Source: Xiphydria camelus (lineage: Eukaryota > Arthropoda > Insecta > Hymenoptera > Xiphydriidae). From it: DNA of 64,000 nucleotides. Positions within the stretch are counted from its first letter, which is position 1; each line of letters opens with the position of its first letter. The stretch covers positions 18,159,769-18,223,768 of the forward strand of contig OY783201.1 of NCBI GenBank assembly GCA_963678675.1, given 5' to 3'. Below, in pieces: positions 32,041 through 43,556 of the stretch. The position numbers and the translations under genes are program-made. A model generated the notes under the pieces. The model was not told the DNA's origin. It did not search any database and saw only the letters and a program-made list of their open reading frames with translations.

Positions 32041-32915
32041 TGCATATGCGACACTGCACAAATTTACATGTACAGTATGTCCGCGATCAATCAGACCATA
32101 GCAAAATTGCGAGTTTTGCTTGAGCACCCCCGTGGGTCTCCTCGTCCAATAGAATCACATGAGAAGCGTGAATGCGCATGCGTAGTCATCCGCGTTGGCG
32201 TCGTCAGCAAGTTCAGATCGGTTATTTCGATAACCGATGTCCATATGACCTTGAAATTTACCTTCGGCCGGGCTTGGTGGCCGGGGCGAATTCGAGCAAT
32301 TTTTACCGGTAGAAGTCGAGTCATTAGTTAGAGTTGGTGTCAATTCGGGAGATCGAAGCGTCTAACCTCGAAATCATGAATTTGTGAATAATGGAAATTA
32401 CTCACCATAATTCACAAATCCACAATTTCAAGGTTAGACGCTTCGATCTCCCGAATTGACACCAACTCTAACTACCGACTCGACTTCTACCGGTAAAAAT
32501 TGCTCGAATACCGACCAAGGCCGGCCGAAGGTAAATTTCAAGGTCCCTGTAACTGTGCGGTTCTGGACGGGACATACGGTATGCGGTATACCGTATGTGC
32601 CACTCTGTATTGGCCAGTTTGAAATTACTTTCGGGCAGGCTTGGTCGGTACTCGAGTCATTTAATACCGGTAGAAGTCGAGTCGGTAGTTAGAGTTGGTG
32701 TCAATTCGAGAGTTCGAAGCGTCTAACCTCGAAATTATGAATTTGTGAATAATGGAAATTACTCACCATTATTCACAAATTCACAATTTCGAGGTTAGAC
32801 GCTTCGAACTCTCGAATTGACACCAACTCTAACTACCGACTCGACTTCTACCGGTATTAAATGACTCGAGTACCGACCAAGCCTGCCCGAAGGTAATTTC
32901 AAACTGGCCAATATG

Positions 32916-32992
32916 TACAGAGTGGGACATACGGTACAGAGTGGGACATACAGTACAGAGTGGGACATACGGTACAGAGTGGGACATACAGT
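32916..32992. repeat. Four tandem copies of an 18-19-mer
   Basis: GTACAGAGTGGGACATACRG is repeated four times head to tail, with the last base alternating A or G. Confidence 0.9.
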
Positions 32993-33404
32993 ATCCCGTA
33001 AGAAACGCAACAAGCGACATTTACCTTCGGTAGTATTTGCCAACGGTGCACATGTAAAAGACTCAGACACCGTCGGCAAATACTGCCGAAGAAAAATGTC
33101 GCTTGTTGCGTTTCTTACGGGACGTGCGGTATACGGTATGACGGTATACAGTATGTCCCGTGGATATAAAATGCAAGTATTTGAATTTCCCTGACATTTG
33201 ACTTTGGTAGTGCTTGGAACGGTGCTGTAGTTAGAGTTGGTTTCAGAAGAGTGCGCTGCGTTCTTACGAGCCGTGTTTCGAGAGCGAAAAGTGTAAAACG
33301 TCTGATTTCCCGGGAACTGTCAATTCGGGAGATCGAAGCGTCTAACCTCGAAATTAACTGAATTTGTAAATAATGGTAAATAATGTGTAGAAGTGATGAG
33401 AATA

Positions 33405-33640
33405 GATATTTTCGTTATAAGAGCGTGAAGCGCCGTTTTTAACGAATGTGAAGTTTTCCGCACGAGCGAAGTGAATGCGGCAGTCACACGAGTTAAAACG
33501 ACGCGAAACGCCCTTATAACGAATTCTATTTTTGTCACTAACAATAAGTGTGAAATACGAGGTTGACGGGGTTGAGGACGCCCGTGAAACCGAGTTTTAC
33601 GCACTGAGTGACGAAAATAATCATACAGGTTTCGGAAACA
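33405..33640. repeat. Hairpin-rich repeat family X, copy 3 (reversed)
   Basis: Reads in reverse the same ends as copies 1 and 2 (ATTTTCGTTATAAGAGCG at one end, CACTGAGTGACGAAAATAAT at the other). It includes the CCGCACGAGCGAAGTGAATG hairpin block but lacks the long middle. It separates the arms 33150-33284 and 33633-33777. Confidence 0.7.
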
Positions 33641-33865
33641 CGGCTCGTAAGAACGCAGCGCACCCTTCTGAAGCCAACTCTAACTACAGCACCGTTCCAA
33701 GCACTACCAAAGTCAAATGTGGGGGAAATTCAAATACTCTTGCGTTATATCCACGGGACATACTGTATACCGTATGTCCAATGGCTAGTCGAGCAAGTGC
33801 AGCGACCTGAATTTTTCTGAAATTTGACTTCGCCAGTGTTTTAGTTAGAGTTGGCTTTGGAAGAT

Positions 33866-34559
33866 GGCGCTACGTACGAGCGAAATATTTGAAATGGTAA
33901 AAGCGGGTGGTAGATAAATGCGGGAGAAGTGAAGTGTAACCTCAAAATTGTGAATGTTGGAATAATGGTGAGTAATTGTTTGAAACGATAAGACATAATA
34001 ATTCGGGTTTCTTTTCGACGTTCAACCAAATAACACGACTGATATTTAATTGCAGAGAGAAGCTGATGCGACTGGTAGTCGTGGAGGAAGGGGCTACCGT
34101 CAACGTGGTCCTCACCAGAGTGGTCGAGCTCTGCCTCGTCGACGAAAGGTGCAATTGAAATGAAATTAAAGTCTGAGTCAAGGTGAAAATTGGAAGACAT
34201 GGAAAGAAAACGCGGCAGAGTTGCCGACAGAAGGAGTGAGTAAAGTGCGAAAGAAAAGTGCAGTGACGCCGAAAAACCACGTGGAAAACAGTGACGAACA
34301 GCAGCAGCAGCTGGTCGACACTGCTCAACTCCGCACCAGCTCCTGAATGATATCTCGCCGATCGCGATACGTGGCCGCTCCGATGGACAACGATTCCAGA
34401 CATTCGAGTCCTAGTAGCAGCAAGGACAGCAGCAGCAGCAGCAGCGTCAACGGCAGGGGCACTCTTTTAAAGCGAAGGCAGTCCAAGACCGACTCGAATA
34501 GCTGTAAGAGAAAGACGCATCGGCGGAAACATGAAATATCGAAGCAAGACTTGCAATGA
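33866..34559 (+). other. Possible captured transcript fragment (left arm)
   Basis: The start AAGATGGCGCTACG, an ATG followed at once by GTGAGT (33966-33972) and an acceptor TTTAATTGCAG (about 34055) look like a spliced transcript. Joining them gives a short arginine/glycine-rich peptide of about 36 residues. Further down, an open frame 34347-34559 is serine-, arginine- and lysine-rich with AGC repeats. I recognise no gene. The mirror copy is at about 45518-46210. Confidence 0.3.
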
Positions 34560-35031
34560 GAGTGTGGTAAAAGGAAGAAAAAAATGACAGAGACGAAGCG
34601 ACGAGACAGAGGAGGAAGTCGTCACCACGAAGGGTTCCTGAAACGGTACCAGTACTAGCAACGTGTGTGAAGAGTTCAAGAGAAAGGGCCATCTACACCC
34701 AGTCGCAAATCATGCAGAGTTCCAGTGACACCCGACAGCGGCATCACGTCAGGAGTATGAACGGTGGAGAAGAACGGGAGCCTCGCTGAAAAAGGAAGGA
34801 GCAGTGTTGGCGATGGCGGTGACAGCCCGGATCATGAGCAAAGGCTGAAGAACCTTGAGCGTTTTGGATAAAAAGTGGACGTGACTCGAAGCAGTTATCG
34901 TAATCGATTTACGCCGACACTGGTGCCGTAGCCAATCTCGATCACAATGGATTCTTCCAACTAGAGGCGGTTTCTATATCACTCGTCGCCGTTGATCCTT
35001 TCCCTCTTAATCCTTGTACATAATGCATCTG
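34560..35031. other. Palindrome arm, non-coding
   Basis: Purine-rich sequence continuing the possible captured transcript. No usable frame. Mirrored in the right arm. Confidence 0.4.
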
Positions 35032-35035
35032 TTAA

Positions 35036-35547
35036 CCCTCTGACGCTAAACTCTTAGCAATCCCTGTCGCGTGAGCTGGAGAAAGGGAACAGCCAATCGC
35101 GCGCGGTCGCTTTATGTGTTAGTGACTGACGTCACGGAAATGGCCCCCCACTCTCATTCAGCCAGGCTCGTAGTTAGGGGCCTGCTCACTCATATACCGT
35201 GCTCACTCGCACTCACGGGATTTCGCGCGACGGCACGGCAATGAAATAGGGGCCCCATACACGGTACGATTCGTTGCCTCGATCCGTCGTTTCAAACTGA
35301 TTGAAACGACGAATCGATAGTGTATGTCAACATAGTTAATGATTTACTTAGTCGAAGACTACTTCATTGTCACTATTAAAAAAAATGGCTTATTAAAATG
35401 ACACCGCAGGTAACTTTTAAAGTTTCGTCGGTGCCCAGCGACCATACGGGTTGCGACGGCCCTGTCACTCTCTCCCCACTACACTAACGTCTCACGCTTG
35501 ACTCTGCCCCGCGCAGTGGTGGGGAATCGAGCTTTGCCGTCAGAGGG
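35036..35547. mobile_element. 512-bp TTAA MITE present in one palindrome arm only
   Basis: TTAA at 35032-35035 and 35548-35551; ends CCCTCTGACG and its complement. The right arm at about 45045 reads straight through the empty site with a single TTAA. TTAA and CCC ends suggest the piggyBac group. No coding capacity. Confidence 0.93.
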
Positions 35548-35551
35548 TTAA

Positions 35552-36550
35552 TATGAAGTTTGATCCGAAACCCTTCCATCCTTCCTATTGTAACACTCTC
35601 GTAACAATACGGTCCGATTATTTTATATTCATAAGGTTTTATCAGCTTTACGCGTTATTCCTCGTTATTTTCGTTATTTAACCTTGCATTCATACATTAT
35701 TACTGATGGATTATTAATAAATTAATTCATGAAAGTGACTCTACTGGCTTGTGCTATTTTTCGTCCGGTATTTCCTTCCGCAAGATATTTGGATAAATGT
35801 ACCCCTTCGATCTTGAAGAGTTTGGTTGGAATAAGCAAGACGGATAGTGGACAGAGTTTAGGCATTAGGAGGCATACAAGATGTCACAATCAGCGGGACA
35901 GAATTTCGTGTAATCATGATTTATTAGAATTTTTCATTCATAAAATTAGCTCCCGCAGGGGAAATTACATTTTGTACTGTAAACTATGAGATAGATGTAT
36001 CTCATCTAGAGAGCTACTAATGAAGTATAAAATATCAATTGAACACAGATTTGTTGATACAGAAACGATTACTATCCACTTCGTTGTTCAAATGCCCCCG
36101 CGATCGGATCAATTAAAAATAACGTTAAAGAACCACAACACGATGATTTCTACACCGACATTTGCGGGAACGGCTCGTAATATCTTATATCAAGGCAACT
36201 ACATCGCGACTTTTTCTGTTCCGCGATAGGCTTCGCTTCCTGAAACAATGTTACGTTCAATCGTCGTCGTCTCCCAGTCCCAGGCTTTCCACAGATATCG
36301 GTCGCAGACAATGTACCACCGCTGGGAGGAGGGGGATCGGCTGAACGAGCAGTAGGGCGAGGCGGAGATGGAGGCTTTTCTGTGTGCGTGTGGAGGCGGG
36401 GGGGGGGGGGCGGCGGCGGCGGCTCGGTTGGGGATTAGTACCTCCCTCAGATTTCTGTGGAAAATTATAATAAAATATAATACATAACCGCGTCCGCGTC
36501 TCCTTACTCTCCACCGTCGTTCCTCGTCGCTCGTCTTCCTTTTGAAGGTG
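35552..36550. other. Palindrome arm, non-coding with G-rich patch
   Basis: No recognised gene. A run of about 13 G followed by CGGCGGCGGCGG lies at 36398-36422; the right arm has the complementary patch at about 44170-44192 with a different run length. Confidence 0.5.
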
Positions 36551-36554
36551 ACTT

Positions 36555-36775
36555 GCAAGGAAACCGTTTCATGTGTACCTCGCCGATTTCGTTCATTCTG
36601 TTATTATGGTATTCGACAACAAGGTCTAAGAGAGAGAGATACGTATTTCTCTTCTCAGCGGATAAAGTTTCTCCGCAGAATCCGCAGATTAAAAAAAAAC
36701 GTGTCTCTTACATTTTGATGTAGAATAACAATATCAGAATGAACGAGGTCGGCGAGGTACACCGGAGACAGTATT
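36555..36775. repeat. Hairpin repeat ACCTCGCCGATTTCG family
   Basis: ACCTCGCCGATTTCGTTCAT at one end pairs with ATGAACGAGGTCGGCGAGGT at the other, with TCTAAGAGAGAGAG and TCTCTTACATTTTGATG between. The mirror copy is at 43810-44030. A half copy is at 3118-3232. Confidence 0.75.
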
Positions 36776-37454
36776 ACTTTGTTAGATAAGTTTGTAGATG
36801 ATTCTACTAATTGTATGCCAATTGTCAGCTACTCCAGTGTGGAGTATTACCAGGAGATGCCACGAGGAGGCCAATTGACACGTTACACGAATTTCGTACG
36901 ACCTTTTTATCAATTTCTGAGGTTTACGAATTTCGTGTAACTTGATCTCCCACCCTACCGCCCTCGCTGCATGCGACTCCGAAGGCCGAATGGTGTTGGG
37001 GCTTGAGGGTAGTGGGTCTCGTCCAGCACGTGCTCACAGCAGATGTTCTATGTGCCCTCCTCTGATTTCCTCTCGACATTGATATCGTATGCGCTCCTCT
37101 AAGTTTTCTTGCGTATTCCGCAACATATTTCGGGGAATGGCGGCACATTCTTGTTGAATCAACCTTTTCAGGTGATCGACGCTCTCAATTATTCGCATCC
37201 CATCATAAATTTTCATCTTGAGGTAACCCCATAAAAAAAATATTATGGACTTTTGACCTATTTCAGAACCACTGTGCGATGGTCGGAATTCTGATTAACG
37301 ATCCTTAGTAATTAGTATCACCGCGATATACAGGGTGTAACAGAGTAAGTGTTACAACGTGAAACTGTAGATTCCTTATGAAAGAAGAAAATTGCTCGTT
37401 TGCGCAGAAAGAATTTTTCGCCCCCGCGACGGTATTCTTGACTAAATAATATAA

Positions 37455-37820
37455 AACAGTTTTTATAGAAAAATTGTTAGATGTGAAACATCGAAATTCT
37501 TCTTTGTAGAAAGTATGCGATAGGAAGGATCGACCACGCGTCCGTCGAAAGAACACGTGCGCCAGTGCGCATTTGTATTTATGACTGTGATACTATTAAA
37601 CGGTACGAACCGTTGTGTCTAATTCAAAAAGCGCATTTAGTTTACTCTCTCTTCACTCTACCATCGGTACTGTTTAATAGTACACAGTCATAAATACGAA
37701 TGCGCACTGGCGCACGTGTTCTTTCGACGGACGCGTGGTCGATCCTTCCTATCGCATACTTTCTACAAAGAAGAATTTCGATGTTTCACATCTAACAATT
37801 TTTCTATAAAAACTCTTTTA
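37455..37820. repeat. Inner palindrome of the insert
   Basis: GATGTGAAACATCGAAATTC-type arm (37458-37566) is repeated in reverse at 37690-37815, around a centre with AATTCAAAAAGCGCATTTAG. A third, diverged copy lies at 38700-38830. Mirrored in the right arm (about 42770-43135). Confidence 0.8.
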
Positions 37821-37915
37821 TATTATATGTTATTATACACTTTTATCTACAACAAAGTATCTTACATCGATGTGGGCCTAAAGTTCATAGATAATAAGAT
37901 AATGGCGATTTTTAT

Positions 37916-37943
37916 ACATACATACATACATACATACATATAC
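37916..37943. repeat. (ATAC)n microsatellite
   Basis: About six CATA repeats; the complementary run is at 42647-42674 in the other arm. Confidence 0.9.
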
Positions 37944-40556
37944 GGCATATAGTATTAAAATCCTTTTTACTGTCATATTATTTTCATAATATCGCTAGTC
38001 ACTTCATCCATTCCAAAAAGTACGAAAAATAATAGGTATATGTTTTTTCTATGCATGGTGGGAGAAGGAAATTCTTCGAAACCACCGAGCTGGAGCATGA
38101 AAATTGGCGCCGGGAGAGTACGCAGATTCAGCGCCGTTCGGTTGGTGTTATCCCCGAAGAAGTACACGTGCACCGCAATAGTCGAATTTATTGCAGGTCT
38201 GCACTTTGTCCGAGGAGAGCATAAAAGGCAGAGGGTTTCTGTTGCCTCCCGCGAGGCTCCTGAAATCTGAGCACGCGGTCGAGGCCCTTCGCTTGCGACC
38301 CGGCGCCTATCACTCTCGCTAGACTAAGTTACTATCTATTTAGCCGGTCAAATAGACTGAAATTTCTCTGGCAGTAAATTTTTATCGTGTATCCACTGCA
38401 ATCTAGCTAGATTTATTTTTCTCAACCGAGATTCTAGACTAACTCTCGCTAGATTGTCTCAATGCTGTGTCCACTTGAGTAAATCTAGCTGAAAACGAAA
38501 GAACACGTTCGCCAGTGCGCATTTGTATTTATAATTGTGATACTATTAAACGGTATAAACCGTTGTGTCTAATTCAAAAAGCGCATTTAGTTTACTCTCT
38601 CTTAACTCTGCCATCAGTCGCTGTTCCGTCTCGCGATAAACGGAATTCGACACAACGGTTCGTACCGTTTAATGGTATCACAGTCATAAATACAAATGCG
38701 CACGGGCGCACGTATTCTTTCAACGGATGCGTGGTCCATCCTTCCTATCGCATACTTTCTGCAAAGAAGAATTTCGATGTTTCACATCTAACAATTTTCC
38801 TATACAAACGGTATTTAAATGTTATTTTTAAACGTGCTAACCAATGATCAATCAATCCTCATGCTTTCATTAATGAGGGTAAATACTGCTTCGTACACCG
38901 ATACAGTGAGCGTGTAGTAGTAAGTGTCTAAGGTAGGGCTCGGTGAGAGGGGACCATCGAGTCGTGACGGAGAGAGCCGATGCGTCCCGAGTTAGGCCAA
39001 GCGAACGAGGAGACCCAGGGTGACCGTTGCCTCTATATCTATATATAGAATAGATATAGATATAGAAGCAATGTTCAACGTTCGCCTTGCTTTAGCGTAT
39101 TTAGCCACTCCAGCGACGTTTCACGAGCAGCCGGTCTCACCCCCGAAGCGCGGCATAAGATGTTTCACATCAAAAGTCCAGTGGAGTAAGGTCGGGCGAT
39201 CGAGGTGGCCACTCTGTTTGCGCTCTTAATCCAATCCAACGAGCTTCGCCAAAGACATCATTCAATAGTTCAGTAACTCTTTGACTTGAGTGTGGCGGTG
39301 CGCCATCGTGTTGAAAAATGACCTCCTGATCGTCCATCACTTCAAGAATAGCTGGCAGTATTTGATGCTCCAAGAGGTCCAAATAGGATTGAGCATTTAA
39401 ATTTCCGTCGATAAAAATAGGACCAACAATTTTATCGCCAAGGATCCCCGCCCATACGTTCACTTTCTGCTTATTTTGCACATTTTGCTCGCGAAGAATA
39501 TGAGGATTCCTAGCGCACCAGTATCTATGAAAATGTGACCGTACTTCACCATTCACAAAGAAAGTACATTCATCTGTAAAGCAGATACTTTGTAACACAT
39601 CGGGTTGTCGGTCCATTCGTTGCAGCATCGTTTGGCAAAACGTCAATCTTCTTTGGCGATCACCGCGATGAGGTAACGCTTGGTGCGTCTGTCCTTTATA
39701 ATTCTTGATTTTATTTAATCGCAGCACTCGTTGCACAATGGACTTGGGAATCCCTGTTTGTCGCGATATCCCTCTAATCGACTGCTTCATGTTGTTTTCC
39801 ACGATCTGGAGAATGGTTCTTTCAACTACCGGATCTACTTTCGGGCGTCCTGGATTTAGTAGATTCACGGTCGACCCCGTCCTTTGAAATTTTCGTAGTA
39901 TCACCGACACCGCTGAAGCACTCAATTGGCACTCTGGATGTCTCTCCCGAAAAATGTGTACCACTTCACGGTGTGGTAATTGCGCCGCCAACATCACTAT
40001 CTCCGCCTTCTCGGCCTCGGTATAGCGTCGCATTGTTTTTCAGTCACTGGCGCGCTTACACTGCACTAATGATGCACAAAAACTACGAACACTATCGATA
40101 CGGGAATGCTCGAAAACTCCTTTTGCTACTTGAGTTCGCTAAGATGACCTGTCTTCACCTACGGCTCAGATGTACGACAGTGGAGCTCTTTCTCTACACG
40201 GCACTTCAACTCTGTACCGCATTGATTTGAAACATTGAATCACATAACAGAGAACCATACTTTTCAGGAAAGAAGTAGATGCTGTTTTCTAGTTAGGCTA
40301 TATATTAGTTTTTTGTCTTTCCTGAAAAGTAAGATTCTGTGTTATGTGATTCAAATGTTTCAAATCAATGCGGTACAGAGTTGACGTGCCGTGTAGAGAA
40401 AGAGCTCCACTGTCGTACATCTGAGCCGTAGGTGAAGACAGGTCATCTTAGCGAACTCAAGTAGCAAAAGGAGTTTTCGAGCATTCCCGTATCGATAGTG
40501 TTCGTAGTTTTTGTGCATCATTAGTGCAGTGTAAGCGCGCCAGTGACTGAAAAACA

Positions 40557-43556
40557 ATGCGACGCTATACCGAGGCCGAGAAGGCGGAGATAGTGATGTT
40601 GGCGGCGCAATTACCACACCGTGAAGTGGTACACATTTTTCGGGAGAGACATCCAGAGTGCCAATTGAGTGCTTCAACGGTGTCGGTGATACTACGAAAA
40701 TTTCAAAGGACGGGGTCGACCGTGAATCTACTAAATCCAGGACGCCCGAAAGTAGATCCGGTAGTTGAAAGAACCATTCTCCAGATCGTGGAAAACAACA
40801 TGAAGCAGTCGATTAGAGGGATATCGCGACAAACAGGGATTCCCAAGTCCATTGTGCAACGAGTGCTGCGATTAAATAAAATCAAGAATTATAAAGGACA
40901 GACGCACCAAGCGTTACCTCATCGCGGTGATCGCCAAAGAAGATTGACGTTTTGCCAAACGATGCTGCAACGAATGGACCGACAACCCGATGTGTTACAA
41001 AGTATCTGCTTTACAGATGAATGTACTTTCTTTGTGAATGGTGAAGTACGGTCACATTTTCATAGATACTGGTGCGCTAGGAATCCTCATATTCTTCGCG
41101 AGCAAAATGTGCAAAATAAGCAGAAAGTGAACGTATGGGCGGGGATCCTTGGCGATAAAATTGTTGGTCCTATTTTTATCGACGGAAATTTAAATGCTCA
41201 ATCCTATTTGGACCTCTTGGAGCATCAAATACTGCCAGCTATTCTTGAAGTGATGGACGATCAGGAGGTCATTTTTCAACACGATGGCGCACCGCCACAC
41301 TCAAGTCAAAGAGTTACTGAACTATTGAATGATGTCTTTGGCGAAGCTCGTTGGATTGGATTAAGAGCGCAAACAGAGTGGCCACCTCGATCGCCCGACC
41401 TTACTCCACTGGACTTTTGATGTGAAACATCTTATGCCGCGCTTCGGGGGTGAGACCGGCTGCTCGTGAAACGTCGCTGGAGTGGCTAAATACGCTAAAG
41501 CAAGGCGAACGTTGAACATTGCTTCTATATCTATATCTATTCTATATATAGATATAGAGGCAACGGTCACCCTGGGTCTCCTCGTTCGCTTGGCCTAACT
41601 CGGGACGCATCGGCTCTCTCCGTCACGACTCGATGGTCCCCTCTCACCGAGCCCTACCTTAGACACTTACTACTACACGCTCACTGTATCGGTGTACGAA
41701 GCAGTATTTACCCTCATTAATGAAAGCATGAGGATTGATTGATCATTGGTTAGCACGTTTAAAAATAACATTTAAATACCGTTTGTATAGGAAAATTGTT
41801 AGATGTGAAACATCGAAATTCTTCTTTGCAGAAAGTATGCGATAGGAAGGATGGACCACGCATCCGTTGAAAGAATACGTGCGCCCGTGCGCATTTGTAT
41901 TTATGACTGTGATACCATTAAACGGTACGAACCGTTGTGTCGAATTCCGTTTATCGCGAGACGGAACAGCGACTGATGGCAGAGTTAAGAGAGAGTAAAC
42001 TAAATGCGCTTTTTGAATTAGACACAACGGTTTATACCGTTTAATAGTATCACAATTATAAATACAAATGCGCACTGGCGAACGTGTTCTTTCGTTTTCA
42101 GCTAGATTTACTCAAGTGGACACAGCATTGAGACAATCTAGCGAGAGTTAGTCTAGAATCTCGGTTGAGAAAAATAAATCTAGCTAGATTGCAGTGGATA
42201 CACGATAAAAATTTACTGCCAGAGAAATTTCAGTCTATTTGACCGGCTAAATAGATAGTAACTTAGTCTAGCGAGAGTGATAGGCGCCGGGTCGCAAGCG
42301 AAGGGCCTCGACCGCGTGCTCAGATTTCAGGAGCCTCGCGGGAGGCAACAGAAACCCTCTGCCTTTTATGCTCTCCTCGGACAAAGTGCAGACCCGCAAT
42401 AAATTCGACTATTGCGGTGCACGTGTACTTCTTCGGGGATAACACCAACCGAACGGCGCTGAATCTGCGTACTCTCCCGGCGCCAATTTTCATGCTCCAG
42501 CTCGGTGGTTTCGAAGAATTTCCTTCTCCCACCATGCATAGAAAAAACATATACCTATTATTTTTCGTACTTTTTGGAATGGATGAAGTGACTAGCGATA
42601 TTATGAAAATAATATGACAGTAAAAAGGATTTTAATACTATATGCCGTATATGTATGTATGTATGTATGTATGTATAAAAATCGCCATTATCTTATTATC
42701 TATGAACTTTAGGCCCACATCGATGTAAGATACTTTGTTGTAGATAAAAGTGTATAATAACATATAATATAAAAGAGTTTTTATAGAAAAATTGTTAGAT
42801 GTGAAACATCGAAATTCTTCTTTGTAGAAAGTATGCGATAGGAAGGATCGACCACGCGTCCGTCGAAAGAACACGTGCGCCAGTGCGCATTCGTATTTAT
42901 GACTGTGTACTATTAAACAGTACCGATGGTAGAGTGAAGAGAGAGTAAACTAAATGCGCTTTTTGAATTAGACACAACGGTTCGTACCGTTTAATAGTAT
43001 CACAGTCATAAATACAAATGCGCACTGGCGCACGTGTTCTTTCGACGGACGCGTGGTCGATCCTTCCTATCGCATACTTTCTACAAAGAAGAATTTCGAT
43101 GTTTCACATCTAACAATTTTTCTATAAAAACTGTTTTATATTATTTAGTCAAGAATACCGTCGCGGGGGCGAAAAATTCTTTCTGCGCAAACGAGCAATT
43201 TTCTTCTTTCATAAGGAATCTACAGTTTCACGTTGTAACACTTACTCTGTTACACCCTGTATATCGCGGTGATACTAATTACTAAGGATCGTTAATCAGA
43301 ATTCCGACCATCGCACAGTGGTTCTGAAATAGGTCAAAAGTCCAAAATATTTTTTTTATGGGGTTACCTCAAGATGAAAATTTATGATGGGATGCGAATA
43401 ATTGAGAGCGTCGATCACCTGAAAAGGTTGATTCAACAAGAATGTGCCGCCATTCCCCGAAATATGTTGCGGAATACGCAAGAAAACTTAGAGGAGCGCA
43501 TACGATATCAATGTCGAGAGGAAATCAGAGGAGGGCACATAGAACATCTGCTGTGA
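40557..43556 (+). pseudogene. Tc1/mariner-like transposase, split by insertion (right arm)
   Basis: Mirror copy of 37034-40033: N-terminal and catalytic part 40557-41420 ending LTPLDF-stop, C-terminal end 43356-43556 (YLKMKIYDGMRI to HIEHLL). One residue differs (Thr for Ala in SASTVSVIL). The two copies are head to head around the 44-nt spacer, so the palindrome centre lies upstream of both start codons. Confidence 0.9.

Larger units (their letters stand above)
32040..33765. repeat. Cluster of nested small palindromes
   Basis: Several inverted pairs built from the same blocks. The blocks are TTAGAGTTGGTGTCAATTCG, GATCGAAGCGTCTAACCTCG and TTCACAAATTCACAATTTCG (left and right around 32390, 32750), the ACATACGGTA block, a perfect palindrome 32996-33121 starting CCCGTAAGAAACGCAACAAG, and arms 33150-33284 with 33633-33777. 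Similar blocks lie at 20027-20303. No gene. Confidence 0.75.
37034..40033 (-). pseudogene. Tc1/mariner-like transposase, split by insertion (left arm)
   Basis: The N-terminal part 40033-39170 (287 codons) begins MRRYTEAEKAEIVMLAAQLP. It has two helix-turn-helix regions (a homeodomain-like fold, then NPGRPKVDPVVERTILQIVE), catalytic FTDECTFFVNG and FQHDGAPPHSSQRV, and SPDLTPLDF, where a stop follows. The missing end FFLWGYLKMKIYDG through RNMLRNTQENLEERI and GGHIEHLL is at about 37234-37034 on the same strand. About 1.9 kb of palindromic repeat (37240-39183) therefore split the gene after the conserved LDF. The mirror copy shares the same break, so the insertion predates the palindrome. Confidence 0.9.

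Noticed and set aside
32916..32992. Short direct repeats as a CRISPR-like array
   Set aside because: No spacers; simple tandem repeat.
36199..36558. Open frame with poly-Pro and poly-Ala
   Set aside because: Caused by the G-run and CGG repeats; the run length differs between the arms, so no protein constraint.
37305..37952. Repeated 62-83-codon frames (FFRRTRGRSFLSHT) as a gene family
   Set aside because: The same repeat arm read in two directions; stops differ and no domain is present.
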